Shown: positions 15,727 through 24,454 of the stretch, piece after piece | Layout: every line of letters begins with the position of its first letter | Position numbering within the stretch: the first letter of the stretch is position 1 | Assembly (NCBI RefSeq): GCF_017874315.1 | Contig: NZ_JAGGLG010000002.1 | Coordinates: forward strand, 123,325-187,324 | Source of the DNA: Symbiobacterium terraclitae | Lineage (GTDB): Bacteria; Bacillota; Sulfobacillia; Symbiobacteriales; Symbiobacteriaceae | Direction of reading: 5' to 3' | DNA length: 64,000 nucleotides | Notes under the pieces: model-generated | The model's database searches: none | What the model was told of the DNA's origin: nothing | What the model saw: only the letters and a program-made list of their open reading frames with translations | Translations under genes and position numbers: made by a program

Positions 15727-16707
15727 ATGGTGGACGCGTTAGCCCGCCTCGCGGAGGAAGGCCGATTCGCCCGGTGTATCGACACGGCGGATCAGATGAT
15801 CAGCCAGGGGGGGTGGACACCCGCCCAGCTTGCGGCCATCCACCTGATCAGCTGCCGCTGCCGGCTGCAGCTGCAGGATGCGCACGGCGCCCTGCGGTCC
15901 GGGGCGGCCGCGGCGGCGCTGGCGAGGCAGGAGCGGGAGTACGACCTGTTGGGTCGGGCGCTGCTCTACCAGGGTACCGCCCATGCGGCGCTGGCGCAGT
16001 ACGATCAGGCGCTGCGCTGCTTCTACGACTACTTTACGCACATGACCGGATACCGGGAGGCCCGGCAGCTCGAAGGGGCGGTCTGGAAGCACCTCGGGGT
16101 CACGTACCAGCGGCGGCTGGAGCCCGAGAAGGCCGCTTACGCCCTGGAGGAGGCGCGGCGGTGGTTCGCCGCGCGCAACATCGACTACGGTGCCTTCACC
16201 AGCACGCACGACCTGATCAACGTTTACCTCTACATGGCCGAAACCGACCGCAGCAAGTTCCACGCAATACGCAGCCTGCTGACCGAGCAGCGCGCCGTCG
16301 CGCAGCGGCACCCCGCCGAGCCCTACTACGCGGGCACCTACCTGCTGGACCTCGCCGCCTGGCTGGCCCGCTCCGGCCGGCCGCGCCAGGCAGCGGTCGC
16401 GGCTGCGCGGTCGCTGGAGGTCTACCGCGGGGATCGGACACATGCCTTCCATTGCCACCTGCTCCTCCACCGGTGCCAGCTTGCCCGGGGGGATGGGCGG
16501 AGGGCGCTGGGGCACCTGCTGGCGGCCTGGAGCGACGCGGTGGCCGCCGGCAACCCCGAACTGGAGCACCTGGCAGCCGAGAGCCTGGCCGACGTGCTGG
16601 AGCGCGAGGCCTCCGAGATCATGCGGGAACTGGGGGCGCTCCAGCCGTCCTCTGCTTCAGCGCCCCGCCTTCCGCTGCACGGATCCGTCCGGCGCGACCT
16701 GCAATAG
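15727..16707 (+). CDS. TPR-repeat protein
   Basis: A 326-residue all-helical protein. Several degenerate TPR units can be read, for example LLGRALLYQGTAHAALAQYDQALRCF-like helices near 78-100 (split: LLYQGTAHAALAQYDQ, ALRCFYDYF), GVTYQRRLEPEKAAYALEEA and the last AESLADVLEREASEIM. No DNA-binding or catalytic domain is present, unlike many TPR regulators. ATG at 15727 follows AGGGGAT with a long spacing. A strong terminator ends the gene. A short TPR-like gene follows, suggesting a local family, but the role is unknown. Confidence 0.82.
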   Translation: MVDALARLAEEGRFARCIDTADQMISQGGWTPAQLAAIHLISCRCRLQLQDAHGALRSGAAAAALARQEREYDLLGRALLYQGTAHAALAQYDQALRCFYDYFTHMTGYREARQLEGAVWKHLGVTYQRRLEPEKAAYALEEARRWFAARNIDYGAFTSTHDLINVYLYMAETDRSKFHAIRSLLTEQRAVAQRHPAEPYYAGTYLLDLAAWLARSGRPRQAAVAAARSLEVYRGDRTHAFHCHLLLHRCQLARGDGRRALGHLLAAWSDAVAAGNPELEHLAAESLADVLEREASEIMRELGALQPSSASAPRLPLHGSVRRDLQ

Positions 16708-16717
16708 GGCAGAAGAC

Positions 16718-16748
16718 GACAGCCCCCGGCCGGGGGCTGTCACCTTTT
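16718..16748 (+). terminator. Rho-independent terminator after the TPR gene
   Basis: Perfect stem GACAGCCCCC / GGGGGCTGTC with a GGCC centre, followed by ACCTTTTGG. Confidence 0.8.
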
Positions 16749-16801
16749 GGCCCGGAGGTGGGCAGACTAGTGCCAAATCTGGGCGGAAGGGCGGTTGAAG
16801 C

Positions 16802-17146
16802 GTGACTCACGAGCTGCAGCGGGCGGTGGACGAGACTTTCCGAGCGCTGGAGGAAGCCGAGCCGCTCAGCCCCGGCCAGGTGCGGGCGCAGCTCCGCCTC
16901 AGCCAGCTCGCGGCCGGCGCGGGCAGGTATGTGGAGGCGCTGGCCTTTGCGCTGGCGGCCCGCGCCACGGCCCGGGAAGGCGGGCTGCACGGGCTGGAGC
17001 GCATCGCTCGGGTGCTCCTCTTGACACACGTCGAGACCGGAGGTTGGACCGCCCTCAGCGAACTGGCTGCCGCCCTGCACGCGCAGGGCGTTGATCTGTA
17101 CGAGTACATTGACCCGGGAGAGGTCATCGGCGGGGCCCTGACGTGA
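16802..17146 (+). CDS. Short helical (TPR-like) protein of unknown function
   Basis: A 114-residue all-alpha protein. The pattern LRLSQLAAGAGRYVEALAFALAARATAREG reads like one and a half TPR units. GTG start with a weak GGAAGGG upstream. It lies behind the TPR gene and its terminator, on the same strand, so it has its own transcript. It may be a decayed or minimal relative of its neighbour; no function can be assigned. Confidence 0.65.
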   Translation: MTHELQRAVDETFRALEEAEPLSPGQVRAQLRLSQLAAGAGRYVEALAFALAARATAREGGLHGLERIARVLLLTHVETGGWTALSELAAALHAQGVDLYEYIDPGEVIGGALT

Positions 17147-17150
17147 AACG

Positions 17151-17173
17151 GAGCCCGGCGTCTCGCCGGGCTC
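17151..17173. terminator. Bidirectional hairpin between convergent genes
   Basis: GAGCCCGGCG, TCT, CGCCGGGCTC. It follows the stop at 17146 and overlaps the TGA of the minus-strand gene (17172-17174). No T-run. Confidence 0.6.
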
Positions 17174-17519
17174 ACGGGATGAGGCGGGTGCGGAAGTAGT
17201 TGAGGTTGCCCACGTAGGTGAAGGCGTTGATGGCGCCGTGGCGGCCCTGCACCTGCACGAGCCGGCGTGTGTACGGGGCCGGCACGGTGTGGACGTTCTC
17301 GTAGAGGTCCAGCCGTTCCCAGTCGGGGAAGTGGAGGCCAAAGTACACGGTGCCCTCGCAGGCGGCCCCGGGCTCCGGCAGGATCACCGGATAGCCCAGC
17401 GTGGTCTCCCAGCGCCGGTAGCCGTGGAGGACGGCACGGACCCCGCCCGCCGGCGTCCGGCCCAGGAGCCGGGCCAGCGTGCGCCGGTCCTCCAGCGTGC
17501 CGTAAGCGAACAGGTTCAC
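17172..17519 (-). CDS. Gamma-glutamylcyclotransferase-like (AIG2/YtfP) protein
   Basis: A 115-residue GGCT-fold protein. The family's substrate loop FAYGTLEDRRTLARLLG is at the very N-terminus. A conserved acidic residue, the usual catalytic Glu, is in RLDLYENVHT, and the last strand YTRRLVQV is also typical. Members act on gamma-glutamyl amines, but the exact substrate is not predictable. GTG start at 17519 with a run of G upstream. Monocistronic. Confidence 0.9.
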   Translation of the reverse strand: MNLFAYGTLEDRRTLARLLGRTPAGGVRAVLHGYRRWETTLGYPVILPEPGAACEGTVYFGLHFPDWERLDLYENVHTVPAPYTRRLVQVQGRHGAINAFTYVGNLNYFRTRLIP

Positions 17520-17644
17520 CCCCAGGCCCCCCCGGTCGGCCGTGTGATCGCCTCTAGTTTACCAACCGCCCGCGATCGCGTCTACCGCTGAAGGGGATTG
17601 GCCGCGCACCGGAGAAACCTCTGGGAGTTTCACCCGCAGGGGGT

Positions 17645-17881
17645 GTGGCCGTGCAGTCCCGCCTGTTCGCGCCGGGGCGCCTGCTGATGGCGGAGGTGGT
17701 CTCTGTTTACCGGGACCGGGCGATCCTGGCCTTCGGCGGCGGGGTCCGGCTCGAGGTAGCCCTCAGGGCGCCGCTGCGGGAGGGCGAGCGGGTGAGGGTG
17801 CGGGTGGAGCCCCGCAGCCCCGGCCGCGGTCTGGTCCTGCGGCTGGTCACCGGCGAGGAGCGCCTCGACCGGTTGCTGTAG
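17645..17881 (+). CDS. Small basic beta-rich protein upstream of acpS
   Basis: A 78-residue product predicted to be mostly beta strands ([34 protein letters not shown]). No cysteine or signal peptide. GTG at 17645, or GTG two codons later, which fits GGGGGTG better. It is 25 bases before the acpS start and on the same strand, so probably the first gene of the acpS-nnr-alr run. I do not recognise the family. Confidence 0.6.
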   Translation: MAVQSRLFAPGRLLMAEVVSVYRDRAILAFGGGVRLEVALRAPLREGERVRVRVEPRSPGRGLVLRLVTGEERLDRLL

Positions 17882-17906
17882 GCCGGCGTTAGGGAGGTGC
17901 TTGGGC

Positions 17907-18284
17907 GTGATTCTGGGCACCGGCGTCGACATCGTGGAGGTGGCGCGCTTGCGCCGCGCGCTGGAGCGGCACGGCGACCGCCTCCTGCGCCGCCTGTTCA
18001 CGGAAGGCGAGATCGGCTACTGCACGTCGAGCGAGCCCCATCGGGCGGCCCGGCTGGCCGCGCGCTTCGCCGCCAAGGAGGCGGCGCTCAAGGCCCTGGG
18101 GCTGGGGCTCCGGGAGGTGCGCTGGACCGACGTGGAGGTCCGGCGCGACGCGCTCGGCCGCCCCTCCCTCCACCTTTCCGGCCGCCTGGCGGAGCTGGCT
18201 TCGGCGAAGGGCGCAACTCGGTTTCATCTTTCGCTGTCTCATACGCAGGAGTACGCGATCGCACAGGTGGTGGTGGAAGCGTGA
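17907..18284 (+). CDS. acpS: Holo-[acyl-carrier-protein] synthase
   Basis: Transfers 4'-phosphopantetheine from CoA to apo-ACP, activating it for fatty acid synthesis. The 125-residue product is a single AcpS domain: [18 protein letters not shown] with the metal-binding Asp, FTEGEIGYC, the [14 protein letters not shown] signature with its Glu and Lys, and [17 protein letters not shown] at the end. The GTG at 17907 is 8 bases after GGAGGT; the TTG at 17901 is only 2 bases away and is rejected. The stop overlaps the nnr start. Confidence 0.97.
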   Translation: MILGTGVDIVEVARLRRALERHGDRLLRRLFTEGEIGYCTSSEPHRAARLAARFAAKEAALKALGLGLREVRWTDVEVRRDALGRPSLHLSGRLAELASAKGATRFHLSLSHTQEYAIAQVVVEA

Positions 18285-19840
18285 AGGTCGTTTCCGGAGA
18301 GCAGATGCGGTCGATCGAGACACGCCTCTTCGACCAGTACGGGTTTTCCTCCGCGGTCCTGATGGAGCTGGCCGGGCGGCAGGTGGCGCTGGTGGCCCGG
18401 GAGATGATGGAAGGGCTGTCCGGGCCGGTCGTCGTGGTCTGCGGCAAGGGCAACAACGGGGGCGACGGGCTCGTCGCCGCCCGCTGGCTGCGCCACTGGG
18501 GCTTCCGGGTCTCCGCCGTCGTCTGGGCGTCGTTCGACGACCTTCCGCCCGATGCCGCCGGCGCCCTGCATGCGGCGCGCATGGCCGGCGTAACCATCTT
18601 GATGCCGGCCCAGGCACAGGAGGCGCTCCAGGGCGCCGCCCTGATCATCGACGCGGTGCTGGGCACCGGCTCCGTCGGCTCCGCCAGGGGCCAGGCGGCG
18701 GAGGCCATCAAGCTGATCAACGCCGCCCGGCGGCCGGTGCTGGCTGTGGACATGCCCTCCGGGATCGGCACCAACACCGGGCGCGTGGACGGGCCCGCCG
18801 TGCGGGCCGACGTCACCGTCACCTTCGGCCTGCCCAAGCTCGGGCTGTTCCTCTTCCCCGGGGCCGATCTGGCCGGCCGGGTGATCGTGGTCGACATCGG
18901 GCTGGACGAGAAGGCGATCGAGGCGGAGAACATCCAGGTGGAGCTGACCAGGGCGGAGATCGCCCGCGCCTGGCTGCGCACCTACAGCCGGGACGCCCAC
19001 AAGGGCACGCGCGGCCGCGTGTTCGTCGCCGCCGGCTCCCGCGGGATGACCGGCGCCGGGGCCCTGGCCGGCGAGGCCGCGCTCCGGGTCGGTGCAGGGC
19101 TGGTCACCGTCGCTGCGCCCGAGAGCTCGCAGCCGGTCATCGCCGCCCTCCGGCCCGAGTTCATGACCCTCGCCCTGCCCGGGTCGGCGGCGGGGGGCTT
19201 CAGCGCGCGGGCCGCGGAGCTCTTCCTCCAGGCGGCGGCCAGGGCCGACGCGCTGGCGGTGGGGCCCGGCCTGGGCACCGATCCCGAGGCCCAGCTGTTC
19301 ACGCGGGCGGTGGTGGCCGATGCGACCGCGCCGCTGGTGCTGGACGCCGACGCGATCAAGGCTTTCTCCGGCTGCCCGGAACTGCTGGCCGAGTGCCCGA
19401 TGCCGCTGGTCATCACCCCCCACCCCGGCGAGATGGCCCACCTGCTGGGCCTCTCGGTGGAGGTGGTGCAGGCCGACCGGTTCGCGGCGGTGCGCCGGGC
19501 GGCCGAGGTCACCAAGGCGATCGTGCTCCTGAAGGGCGCCTACACGCTCATCGCCGAGCCCGGGGGCGAGGTCTACATCAACCCCACGGGCAGCCGGGTG
19601 CTGGGCACCGGCGGATCGGGCGACGTGTTGACCGGCGTGATCGCCGGATTGCTCGCGCAGGGCCTGGGGGCGCCGGAGGCGGCTGCGGCCGGGGCTTTCC
19701 TGCACGGCCTGGCCGGCGACCGGATCGCCCAGCGGATGGGCGAGGACGGCGTGCTGGCGAGCGAGATCGCGGCCGAGCTGCCCGCCGCACAGCGCGACCT
19801 GCGCGCGGGCCTGCCCGACGTGATCGAGTTCCGGGGATAG
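18281..19840 (+). CDS. nnr: Bifunctional NAD(P)H-hydrate epimerase / dehydratase
   Basis: Repairs hydrated NAD(P)H. Residues 1 to about 215 are the epimerase (YjeF_N) domain, with [20 protein letters not shown] and [15 protein letters not shown]. Residues about 230-519 are the ADP-dependent dehydratase (YjeF_C), a ribokinase-like fold with [40 protein letters not shown] and [19 protein letters not shown]. The GTG at 18281 overlaps the acpS stop (GTGA), so translation is coupled. The fused form and the acpS-nnr-alr order are common in Firmicutes. Confidence 0.97.
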   Translation: MKVVSGEQMRSIETRLFDQYGFSSAVLMELAGRQVALVAREMMEGLSGPVVVVCGKGNNGGDGLVAARWLRHWGFRVSAVVWASFDDLPPDAAGALHAARMAGVTILMPAQAQEALQGAALIIDAVLGTGSVGSARGQAAEAIKLINAARRPVLAVDMPSGIGTNTGRVDGPAVRADVTVTFGLPKLGLFLFPGADLAGRVIVVDIGLDEKAIEAENIQVELTRAEIARAWLRTYSRDAHKGTRGRVFVAAGSRGMTGAGALAGEAALRVGAGLVTVAAPESSQPVIAALRPEFMTLALPGSAAGGFSARAAELFLQAAARADALAVGPGLGTDPEAQLFTRAVVADATAPLVLDADAIKAFSGCPELLAECPMPLVITPHPGEMAHLLGLSVEVVQADRFAAVRRAAEVTKAIVLLKGAYTLIAEPGGEVYINPTGSRVLGTGGSGDVLTGVIAGLLAQGLGAPEAAAAGAFLHGLAGDRIAQRMGEDGVLASEIAAELPAAQRDLRAGLPDVIEFRG

Positions 19841-19870
19841 GGAGAGAGAGCGAGAACGGGAGGAGCCACG

Positions 19871-21004
19871 ATGGATCTGGACCGAATGCGCCCGACCTGG
19901 GCGGAGATCAACCTGCGCGCAATCAAGGCCAACGTAGCAGCACTGAAGAAGGCATCTCGGGCTCCTCACCTCATGGCGGTGGTGAAGGCGAACGGGTACG
20001 GCCACGGTGCGGTTCCGGTTGCGGCCGCGGCCGTGGAGGCGGGCGCCGACTGGCTGGGCGTCGCCACCGTGGAGGAGGGGGTCACCCTGCGCCGCAGCGG
20101 GCTGACCGCCCCGATCCTGGTGCTGGGTTACGTCTCCCCCGGACAGGCCGAGACCGTGATCACCGAGGGGCTCAGGGTGGCGCTCTTCGACGGCGAGCTG
20201 GGCCAGGCCCTCAACAAGGCCGCCCGGCGCCTGCGCCGGAAGGCGCGCGTCCACGTGAAGGTCGACACCGGCATGGGCCGCGTCGGCTTCCAGGTGGAGC
20301 AGATGGACGCCATCGCCCGCCACCTGGCCGGCCTCACGCACGTCGAGGTGGAAGGGGTCTTCACCCACCTGGCGGCCGCCGACGAGCCGGAGAACCCGTA
20401 CACGCAGCACCAACTGCAGCGGTACGGGGAGGCCCTGGCTGCGCTGGCGGCGGCCGGCATCCGCCCGTCCATCCGCCACGCCGCCAACAGCGCGGGGCTC
20501 ATGCTGCATCCCGAGGCGCACTACGACATGGTGCGGACCGGCATCGCCATGCTGGGGCTGCCGCCCGATCCGGACGTGGCGTGGCCGGTGCCGCTGACGC
20601 CGGCCCTGTCCTGGAAGACCCGTGTGGGGCTGGTGAAGTGGGTGGAGGCCGGGCAGTCGATCTCCTACGGCTGCACCTACACGGCGAGGGCCAGGGAGCA
20701 GATCGCCACGCTGCCGGTGGGCTACGCCGACGGGTACTCCCGCCGGCTCTCCAACCGGGCGGAGGTGCTGATCCACGGCCGGCGCTGCCCCGTGGTCGGC
20801 CGGGTGACGATGGACCAGACCATGGTGCACGTGCCGGACGACCTGCAGATCCAGGTGGGCGACGAGGTGGTGCTGATCGGCCGCCAGGGCGACGAGGAGA
20901 TCACGGCGACCGACCTCGCCCGGTGGAGCGGCACCGTGAACTACGAGATCGTCTGCTCGATCTCGCCGCGCGTGGCCCGGTTTTACCCGCCTGAGGACGA
21001 ATAG
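19871..21004 (+). CDS. alr: Alanine racemase
   Basis: Interconverts L- and D-alanine with PLP, supplying D-Ala for peptidoglycan. 377 residues. The PLP lysine is in MAVVKANGYGHG near residue 39. Further family blocks are VKVDTGMGRVGF, GVFTHLAAADEP and ISYGCTYTARAREQIATLPVGYADG, which carries the second catalytic Tyr. RVTMDQTMV and NYEIVCSISPRV close the domain. ATG 19871 with GGGAGGAG upstream, 30 bases after nnr. Followed by the toxin-antitoxin pair, as in Bacillus. Confidence 0.97.
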   Translation: MDLDRMRPTWAEINLRAIKANVAALKKASRAPHLMAVVKANGYGHGAVPVAAAAVEAGADWLGVATVEEGVTLRRSGLTAPILVLGYVSPGQAETVITEGLRVALFDGELGQALNKAARRLRRKARVHVKVDTGMGRVGFQVEQMDAIARHLAGLTHVEVEGVFTHLAAADEPENPYTQHQLQRYGEALAALAAAGIRPSIRHAANSAGLMLHPEAHYDMVRTGIAMLGLPPDPDVAWPVPLTPALSWKTRVGLVKWVEAGQSISYGCTYTARAREQIATLPVGYADGYSRRLSNRAEVLIHGRRCPVVGRVTMDQTMVHVPDDLQIQVGDEVVLIGRQGDEEITATDLARWSGTVNYEIVCSISPRVARFYPPEDE

Positions 21005-21014
21005 GGCTGACCCT

Positions 21015-21042
21015 TTGACCTTTCGCCGCGACTGTGTATAGA
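21015..21042 (+). promoter_or_regulatory. Promoter of the antitoxin-toxin pair
   Basis: TTGACC (21015-21020), 16 bases, TATAGA (21037-21042), about 37 bases before the antitoxin ATG. Confidence 0.65.
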
Positions 21043-21078
21043 CTGAAGAAGAAGGCTGACCCCGGGAGGAGGTGCTCC

Positions 21079-21327
21079 ATGGCCGCTAGCCGGCGCATCG
21101 TGGTCACGGTGCCTGCGCCGCTGCTGGAGCAGGTCGACGTCCTGGCCGCCATGGCGCAGACCGACCGGAACGCCCTCATCCACGAGGCTTTGCGAATCTA
21201 CGTGGAAGAAAGGAAGAAACGGGACATGCGGGAGCGGATGAGGCGGGGCTATCGGGAGATGTCCCGCATCAACCTGACTCTTGCGGAGGAAGGGCCGATC
21301 TTCGAACGGATCGGCAGCCTGCCCTGA
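21079..21327 (+). CDS. ndoAI: Ribbon-helix-helix antitoxin (EndoAI/MazE type)
   Basis: An 82-residue antitoxin. The N-terminal ribbon-helix-helix DNA-binding domain reads [19 protein letters not shown], then [19 protein letters not shown]. The charged C-terminal tail should wrap around the toxin. The ATG at 21079 follows GGGAGGAGGT; the open frame extends upstream without a ribosome binding site. It lies between alr and the EndoA gene, the order known from Bacillus. It likely represses its own promoter at 21015-21042. Confidence 0.9.
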   Translation: MAASRRIVVTVPAPLLEQVDVLAAMAQTDRNALIHEALRIYVEERKKRDMRERMRRGYREMSRINLTLAEEGPIFERIGSLP

Positions 21328-21341
21328 GCGGTCCCGGGCCC

Positions 21342-21704
21342 ATGAGCAGACCACTTCAAATTCGGCGGGGCGACGTCTTCTACGCCGACCTGAGCCCTGT
21401 CATCGGCTCGGAGCAGGGGGGCGTCCGGCCCGTGCTGATCCTACAGAACGATGTCGGCAACAAGTACAGTCCCACGGTCATCGTCTCGGCGATTACCAGC
21501 CAGATCGAGAAGGCCAAGCTGCCCATCCACGTGGAGTTGAACGGGGAGCAGTACGGCCTCGAGCGGGACTCTGTGATCTTGCTGGAGCAGGTTCGCACCA
21601 TCGACAAGCGGCGGCTGCGGGAACGGGTGACGCACCTGGGCGGGGATATCATGCGCCAGGTCGACGATGCATTGATGATCAGCCTCGGACTGAAGGAGTT
21701 CTGA
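21342..21704 (+). CDS. ndoA: mRNA interferase EndoA (MazF family)
   Basis: A sequence-specific endoribonuclease that cleaves mRNA and is held inactive by the preceding antitoxin. 120 residues. Family signature: [34 protein letters not shown], then [12 protein letters not shown] with the catalytic Arg/Thr residues. Closing: [17 protein letters not shown]. It starts 14 bases after the antitoxin stop with no clear ribosome binding site, so translation probably depends on coupling. Confidence 0.95.
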   Translation: MSRPLQIRRGDVFYADLSPVIGSEQGGVRPVLILQNDVGNKYSPTVIVSAITSQIEKAKLPIHVELNGEQYGLERDSVILLEQVRTIDKRRLRERVTHLGGDIMRQVDDALMISLGLKEF

Positions 21705-21731
21705 CGTATGGCTGGGGCATCTGCGTGGTGG

Positions 21732-21763
21732 ACCCGGGAGTCCGGCTCATGGACCCCGGGTTT
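21732..21763 (+). terminator. Probable terminator after ndoA
   Basis: ACCCGGGAGTCC and GGACCCCGGGT pair with one mismatch around a 7-base loop, then TTTCTC. Confidence 0.55.
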
Positions 21764-21801
21764 CTCACGCGGGGCAGCCGAAGCGGAGGAGGATGGGACC
21801 C

Positions 21802-22527
21802 ATGGAACCGCTCATCGGTGTAACCGCGAGCAGTCGCTGCCTCGAGGAGCCGGGACAGGACTGGCTCTACATCCCGCACGATTACTTCCGGGCAATCCGG
21901 CGGGCGGGGGGGATTCCGGTGATGCTGCCCCTGGTGGCCGACGAGGCCGAGGCCGCCAGGGTGCTGGACAGGCTCGACGGCCTGCTGCTCTCGGGCGGCG
22001 ACGACCTGGACCCGTCGTTGTACGGCGAGCTGCCCCTCCCTGGGCTCGGGATGGTGGACCCGGCGCGCGATGCGGCGGAGCTGGCCTACGCCCGGGTGGC
22101 CGTCGCCCGCGACATGCCGACGCTGGGCATCTGCCGGGGCCACCAGGTGCTGGCGGTCGCCTTCGGCGGCACCCTCTGGCAGGATCTGCCGTCGCAGGTC
22201 CCGGGCTGTCTGAAGCACAAGCAGCAGGCGCCGAAGGACCACCCCACCCACCCGGTCTCCATCGCTGCCGGCACGCGCCTCGCCGCCTTGCTGGGCACGG
22301 AGCGGCGGGTCAACAGCCGGCACCACCAGGCGGTGAAGCGTCTGCCCGACGGCTGGGTGGAGAGCGCCGTTGCGCCCGACGGCGTCAACGAGGCCATGGA
22401 ACACCCGGGTCGGCGGTTCGCCCTATCGGTGCAGTGGCACCCCGAGAACCACCAGGGGCGCCCGTACAACTTCGACCCGCTCTTCGATGCGTTTATCGCA
22501 GCAGCAGTTGAAAAAGGAGGAAGGTAG
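21802..22527 (+). CDS. Gamma-glutamyl amide hydrolase, peptidase C26 (PuuD-like)
   Basis: A 241-residue class I glutamine-amidotransferase-like hydrolase. The PuuD/C26 signature is complete: LIGVTASSR at the start, GLLLSGGDDLDPSLYGE, the nucleophile Cys111 in GICRGHQVLAVAFGG, NSRHHQAVK, and SVQWHPE with the catalytic His-Glu. It should cleave gamma-glutamyl bonds, for example gamma-glutamyl-GABA. The ATG at 21802 is 10 bases after GGAGGAGG; the one at 21793 is too close. The stop is 2 bases before the asparaginase start, so the two form an operon. Confidence 0.93.
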   Translation: MEPLIGVTASSRCLEEPGQDWLYIPHDYFRAIRRAGGIPVMLPLVADEAEAARVLDRLDGLLLSGGDDLDPSLYGELPLPGLGMVDPARDAAELAYARVAVARDMPTLGICRGHQVLAVAFGGTLWQDLPSQVPGCLKHKQQAPKDHPTHPVSIAAGTRLAALLGTERRVNSRHHQAVKRLPDGWVESAVAPDGVNEAMEHPGRRFALSVQWHPENHQGRPYNFDPLFDAFIAAAVEKGGR

Positions 22528-22529
22528 CT

Positions 22530-23594
22530 GTGGCACCCGTGGTCGTGGAGTGGACGCGGGGTCCCCTTGTGGAGTCGCAGGCGCGCGGCGACGCCGCCGT
22601 GGTGGATGCGACCGGCCGGATTCTGTTCAAGGTGGGCGACGGGTTGAAGGTGACATACTGGCGCTCGGCGGCCAAGCCCGTCCAGGCGCTGCCGGTAATC
22701 GCCTCCGGGGCGGTCGACCGGTTCGGCCTGGCGCCGGAGCACGTGGCGGTGATGGCCGCCTCCCACAACGCCGAACCCGTGCACGTGGAGACCGTCCTGG
22801 AGGCCCTCAAGCGTGCCGGCCTCTCCCCGGACCTGCTCCAGTGCGGGGCTCACCCGCCGATGGACCGGGAGGCCGCCGCGGCCCTGCAGGCCGCCGGCCA
22901 GGAGCCGGGGCGCGTCCACTCCAACTGCTCGGGCAAGCACACGGGCATGCTGGTGCTGGCCAAACACCTCGGGCTGCCGCTGGAGGACTACCTGGAGCCC
23001 CAATCGGCCGTCCAGCAGCTGATCCTGCAGTGCGTCGCCCGGGTCGCGGCGATTCCCGCACACTCGATCGCCATAGGCGTCGACGGCTGCGGCGTGCCCG
23101 TCTTCGGCATGCCGCTGCGCCACATGGCGCTGGCGTACGCCCGCCTGGCCGATCCCGACCACCTCGACGCGGAGGACCGGGAGGCCGGCCTGCGCATGCG
23201 GGCGGCGATGTGGGCGCATCCTTACCTGGTGGCCGGCCGCGGGCGCATCTGCACCGACCTGATGAGCCTGCCCGGACGCCGCTTCCTGGGCAAGTCCGGC
23301 GCCGAGGGCGTCTACTCGGTGGGCCTGCCGCCGGAGACCGTCGCCCTGTCGCCGGTCCTGCGCGCAGCCGGAGCGGTGGGCGGCGTCGGCATCACCGTGA
23401 AGGCCGAGGACGGCCGCGCAGACGTCAGCCAGCTGATGGCGGTCGCGATCCTGGACCAGCTGGGCCTGTTGACCGCCGAGGACCGTGCGGCGCTGGCGCG
23501 CTACGGCCCCGGGCCGATCACCAACTACGCCGGCCGCGTGGTCGGCGAGCGGCGCGCGGCGTTTGCGCTTACGCCGGCGGAAGTGACGGTATAG
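22530..23594 (+). CDS. L-asparaginase II family amidohydrolase
   Basis: A 354-residue member of the thermolabile asparaginase family (PF06089-type), distinct from the E. coli AnsA/B fold. Seen: WTRGPLVESQARGDAAVVD, SAAKPVQALPVI with the Ser-Lys pair, SHNAEPVHVETV, CSGKHTGMLVLAKHLG, GVDGCGVPVFGMPLRHMA and NYAGRVVGE. GTG start 9 bases after AGGAGG. Coupled to the preceding C26 amidase, so the operon probably handles amide nitrogen from glutamyl or asparaginyl compounds. Confidence 0.9.
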   Translation: MAPVVVEWTRGPLVESQARGDAAVVDATGRILFKVGDGLKVTYWRSAAKPVQALPVIASGAVDRFGLAPEHVAVMAASHNAEPVHVETVLEALKRAGLSPDLLQCGAHPPMDREAAAALQAAGQEPGRVHSNCSGKHTGMLVLAKHLGLPLEDYLEPQSAVQQLILQCVARVAAIPAHSIAIGVDGCGVPVFGMPLRHMALAYARLADPDHLDAEDREAGLRMRAAMWAHPYLVAGRGRICTDLMSLPGRRFLGKSGAEGVYSVGLPPETVALSPVLRAAGAVGGVGITVKAEDGRADVSQLMAVAILDQLGLLTAEDRAALARYGPGPITNYAGRVVGERRAAFALTPAEVTV

Positions 23595-23863
23595 GGCGGC
23601 CCGTTCCCATCTGTTCCAAATGCGCGGCCGCGGCTGTGCGCGGATCCTCCACGCGGCAAACACCTGGCGCCGGCCGGTCTCAGCGCCCAACTGAGACAGG
23701 CCTTTACTTCGCCGGCGCATGCAGCCACAGGACGACGGCAAGCGAGCGGCGTGACCGCAGCCATGGGACAAGCCATGTGCATCGCGCGTCAACCAGCATC
23801 TGGTCGTCATAACGCGGCGCTTCTGGCGGCAACATAATGACCGTCAGGAGGTGAGAAGCGAAA

Positions 23864-24082
23864 ATGGCGAACAACAATAGCAACGAGGTGCTGGTCTCCT
23901 CGGCCCGGAACGCCCTCGAGCAGCTGAAGTTCGAGACGGCCGCTGAGCTCGGCATCCCGAACTACAACCAGCAGTACAAGGGCGACCTGCCCAGCCGTGT
24001 GAACGGCTCGGTCGGTGGGTACATGGTGAAGAAGATGATCGCCCTGGCCGAGCAGCAGCTGAACGGCGGCACCACCCGGTAA
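23864..24082 (+). CDS. Small acid-soluble spore protein, alpha/beta type
   Basis: A 72-residue SASP that coats and protects spore DNA and is degraded by the GPR protease at germination. The two conserved blocks are present: KFETAAELGIPNY, including the GPR recognition region, and GYMVKKMIALAEQQL at the C-terminus. The N-terminus is Asn-rich (MANNNSNE), as usual. ATG with AGGAGGTG upstream. Expected to be under forespore sigma-G; the 269 bases upstream (23595-23863) hold no gene and I could not place a convincing sigma-G promoter. Confidence 0.95.
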   Translation: MANNNSNEVLVSSARNALEQLKFETAAELGIPNYNQQYKGDLPSRVNGSVGGYMVKKMIALAEQQLNGGTTR

Positions 24083-24120
24083 CGGCGTCCGCCCGGCTGA
24101 CTGACTCCTCCGGGAAACGC

Positions 24121-24156
24121 GGGAAGGGGGCTTCGGCCCCCTTCCCTACTTTTCTT
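24121..24156 (+). terminator. Rho-independent terminator after the SASP gene
   Basis: GGGAAGGGGG, short loop, CCCCCTTCCC, then TACTTTTCTT. Confidence 0.85.
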
Positions 24157-24162
24157 GACGTT

Positions 24163-24357
24163 CTATCCGCCGATTGGTAAACTCTTCTCGCCTGCGGCGT
24201 CCAGCTGGCATGCCCGCTCAGCCATCTCCGCCCGGGTGATCACACCCTTGGTCACCAGGAGGTCAATGAGGGCGGCGAGGGCGAGGGCAGACTTGTAGTC
24301 GACCTCCTTCATGTCGGCCAGGGTCGCATACAGGTCGATGGTGTCGCGGGCCTTCAT
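24163..24357 (-). CDS. Small helical protein of unknown function, 64 residues
   Basis: ATG at 24357 with a very good GGAGGTGA upstream. The protein is mostly helical; IDLLVTKGVITRAEMAE is the most distinctive stretch and resembles short helix-turn-helix segments seen at the ends of many unrelated proteins. It has one Cys and no signal. It stands alone on the minus strand between the SASP and DUF1444 genes. I do not recognise the family. Confidence 0.65.
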   Translation of the reverse strand: MKARDTIDLYATLADMKEVDYKSALALAALIDLLVTKGVITRAEMAERACQLDAAGEKSLPIGG

Positions 24358-24454
24358 CGCGGGTCACCTCCAACGCGGTACACCTGGGAGTATCGACCAG
24401 CGTCGGGTGGCCTAAACACGACGAGCGGCACCCACCTCACCGGGAGGGATGCGA

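Noticed and set aside
17897..18281. N-terminal extension of nnr through the acpS region
   Set aside because: The extension is the shadow of acpS; the GTGA overlap at 18281 and the normal nnr N-terminus fit better.
23595..23863. Sigma-G promoter before the SASP gene
   Set aside because: CATAATGA at 23833-23840 looks like a -10 but would place the transcript start inside the ribosome binding site, and no -35 is at the right distance.
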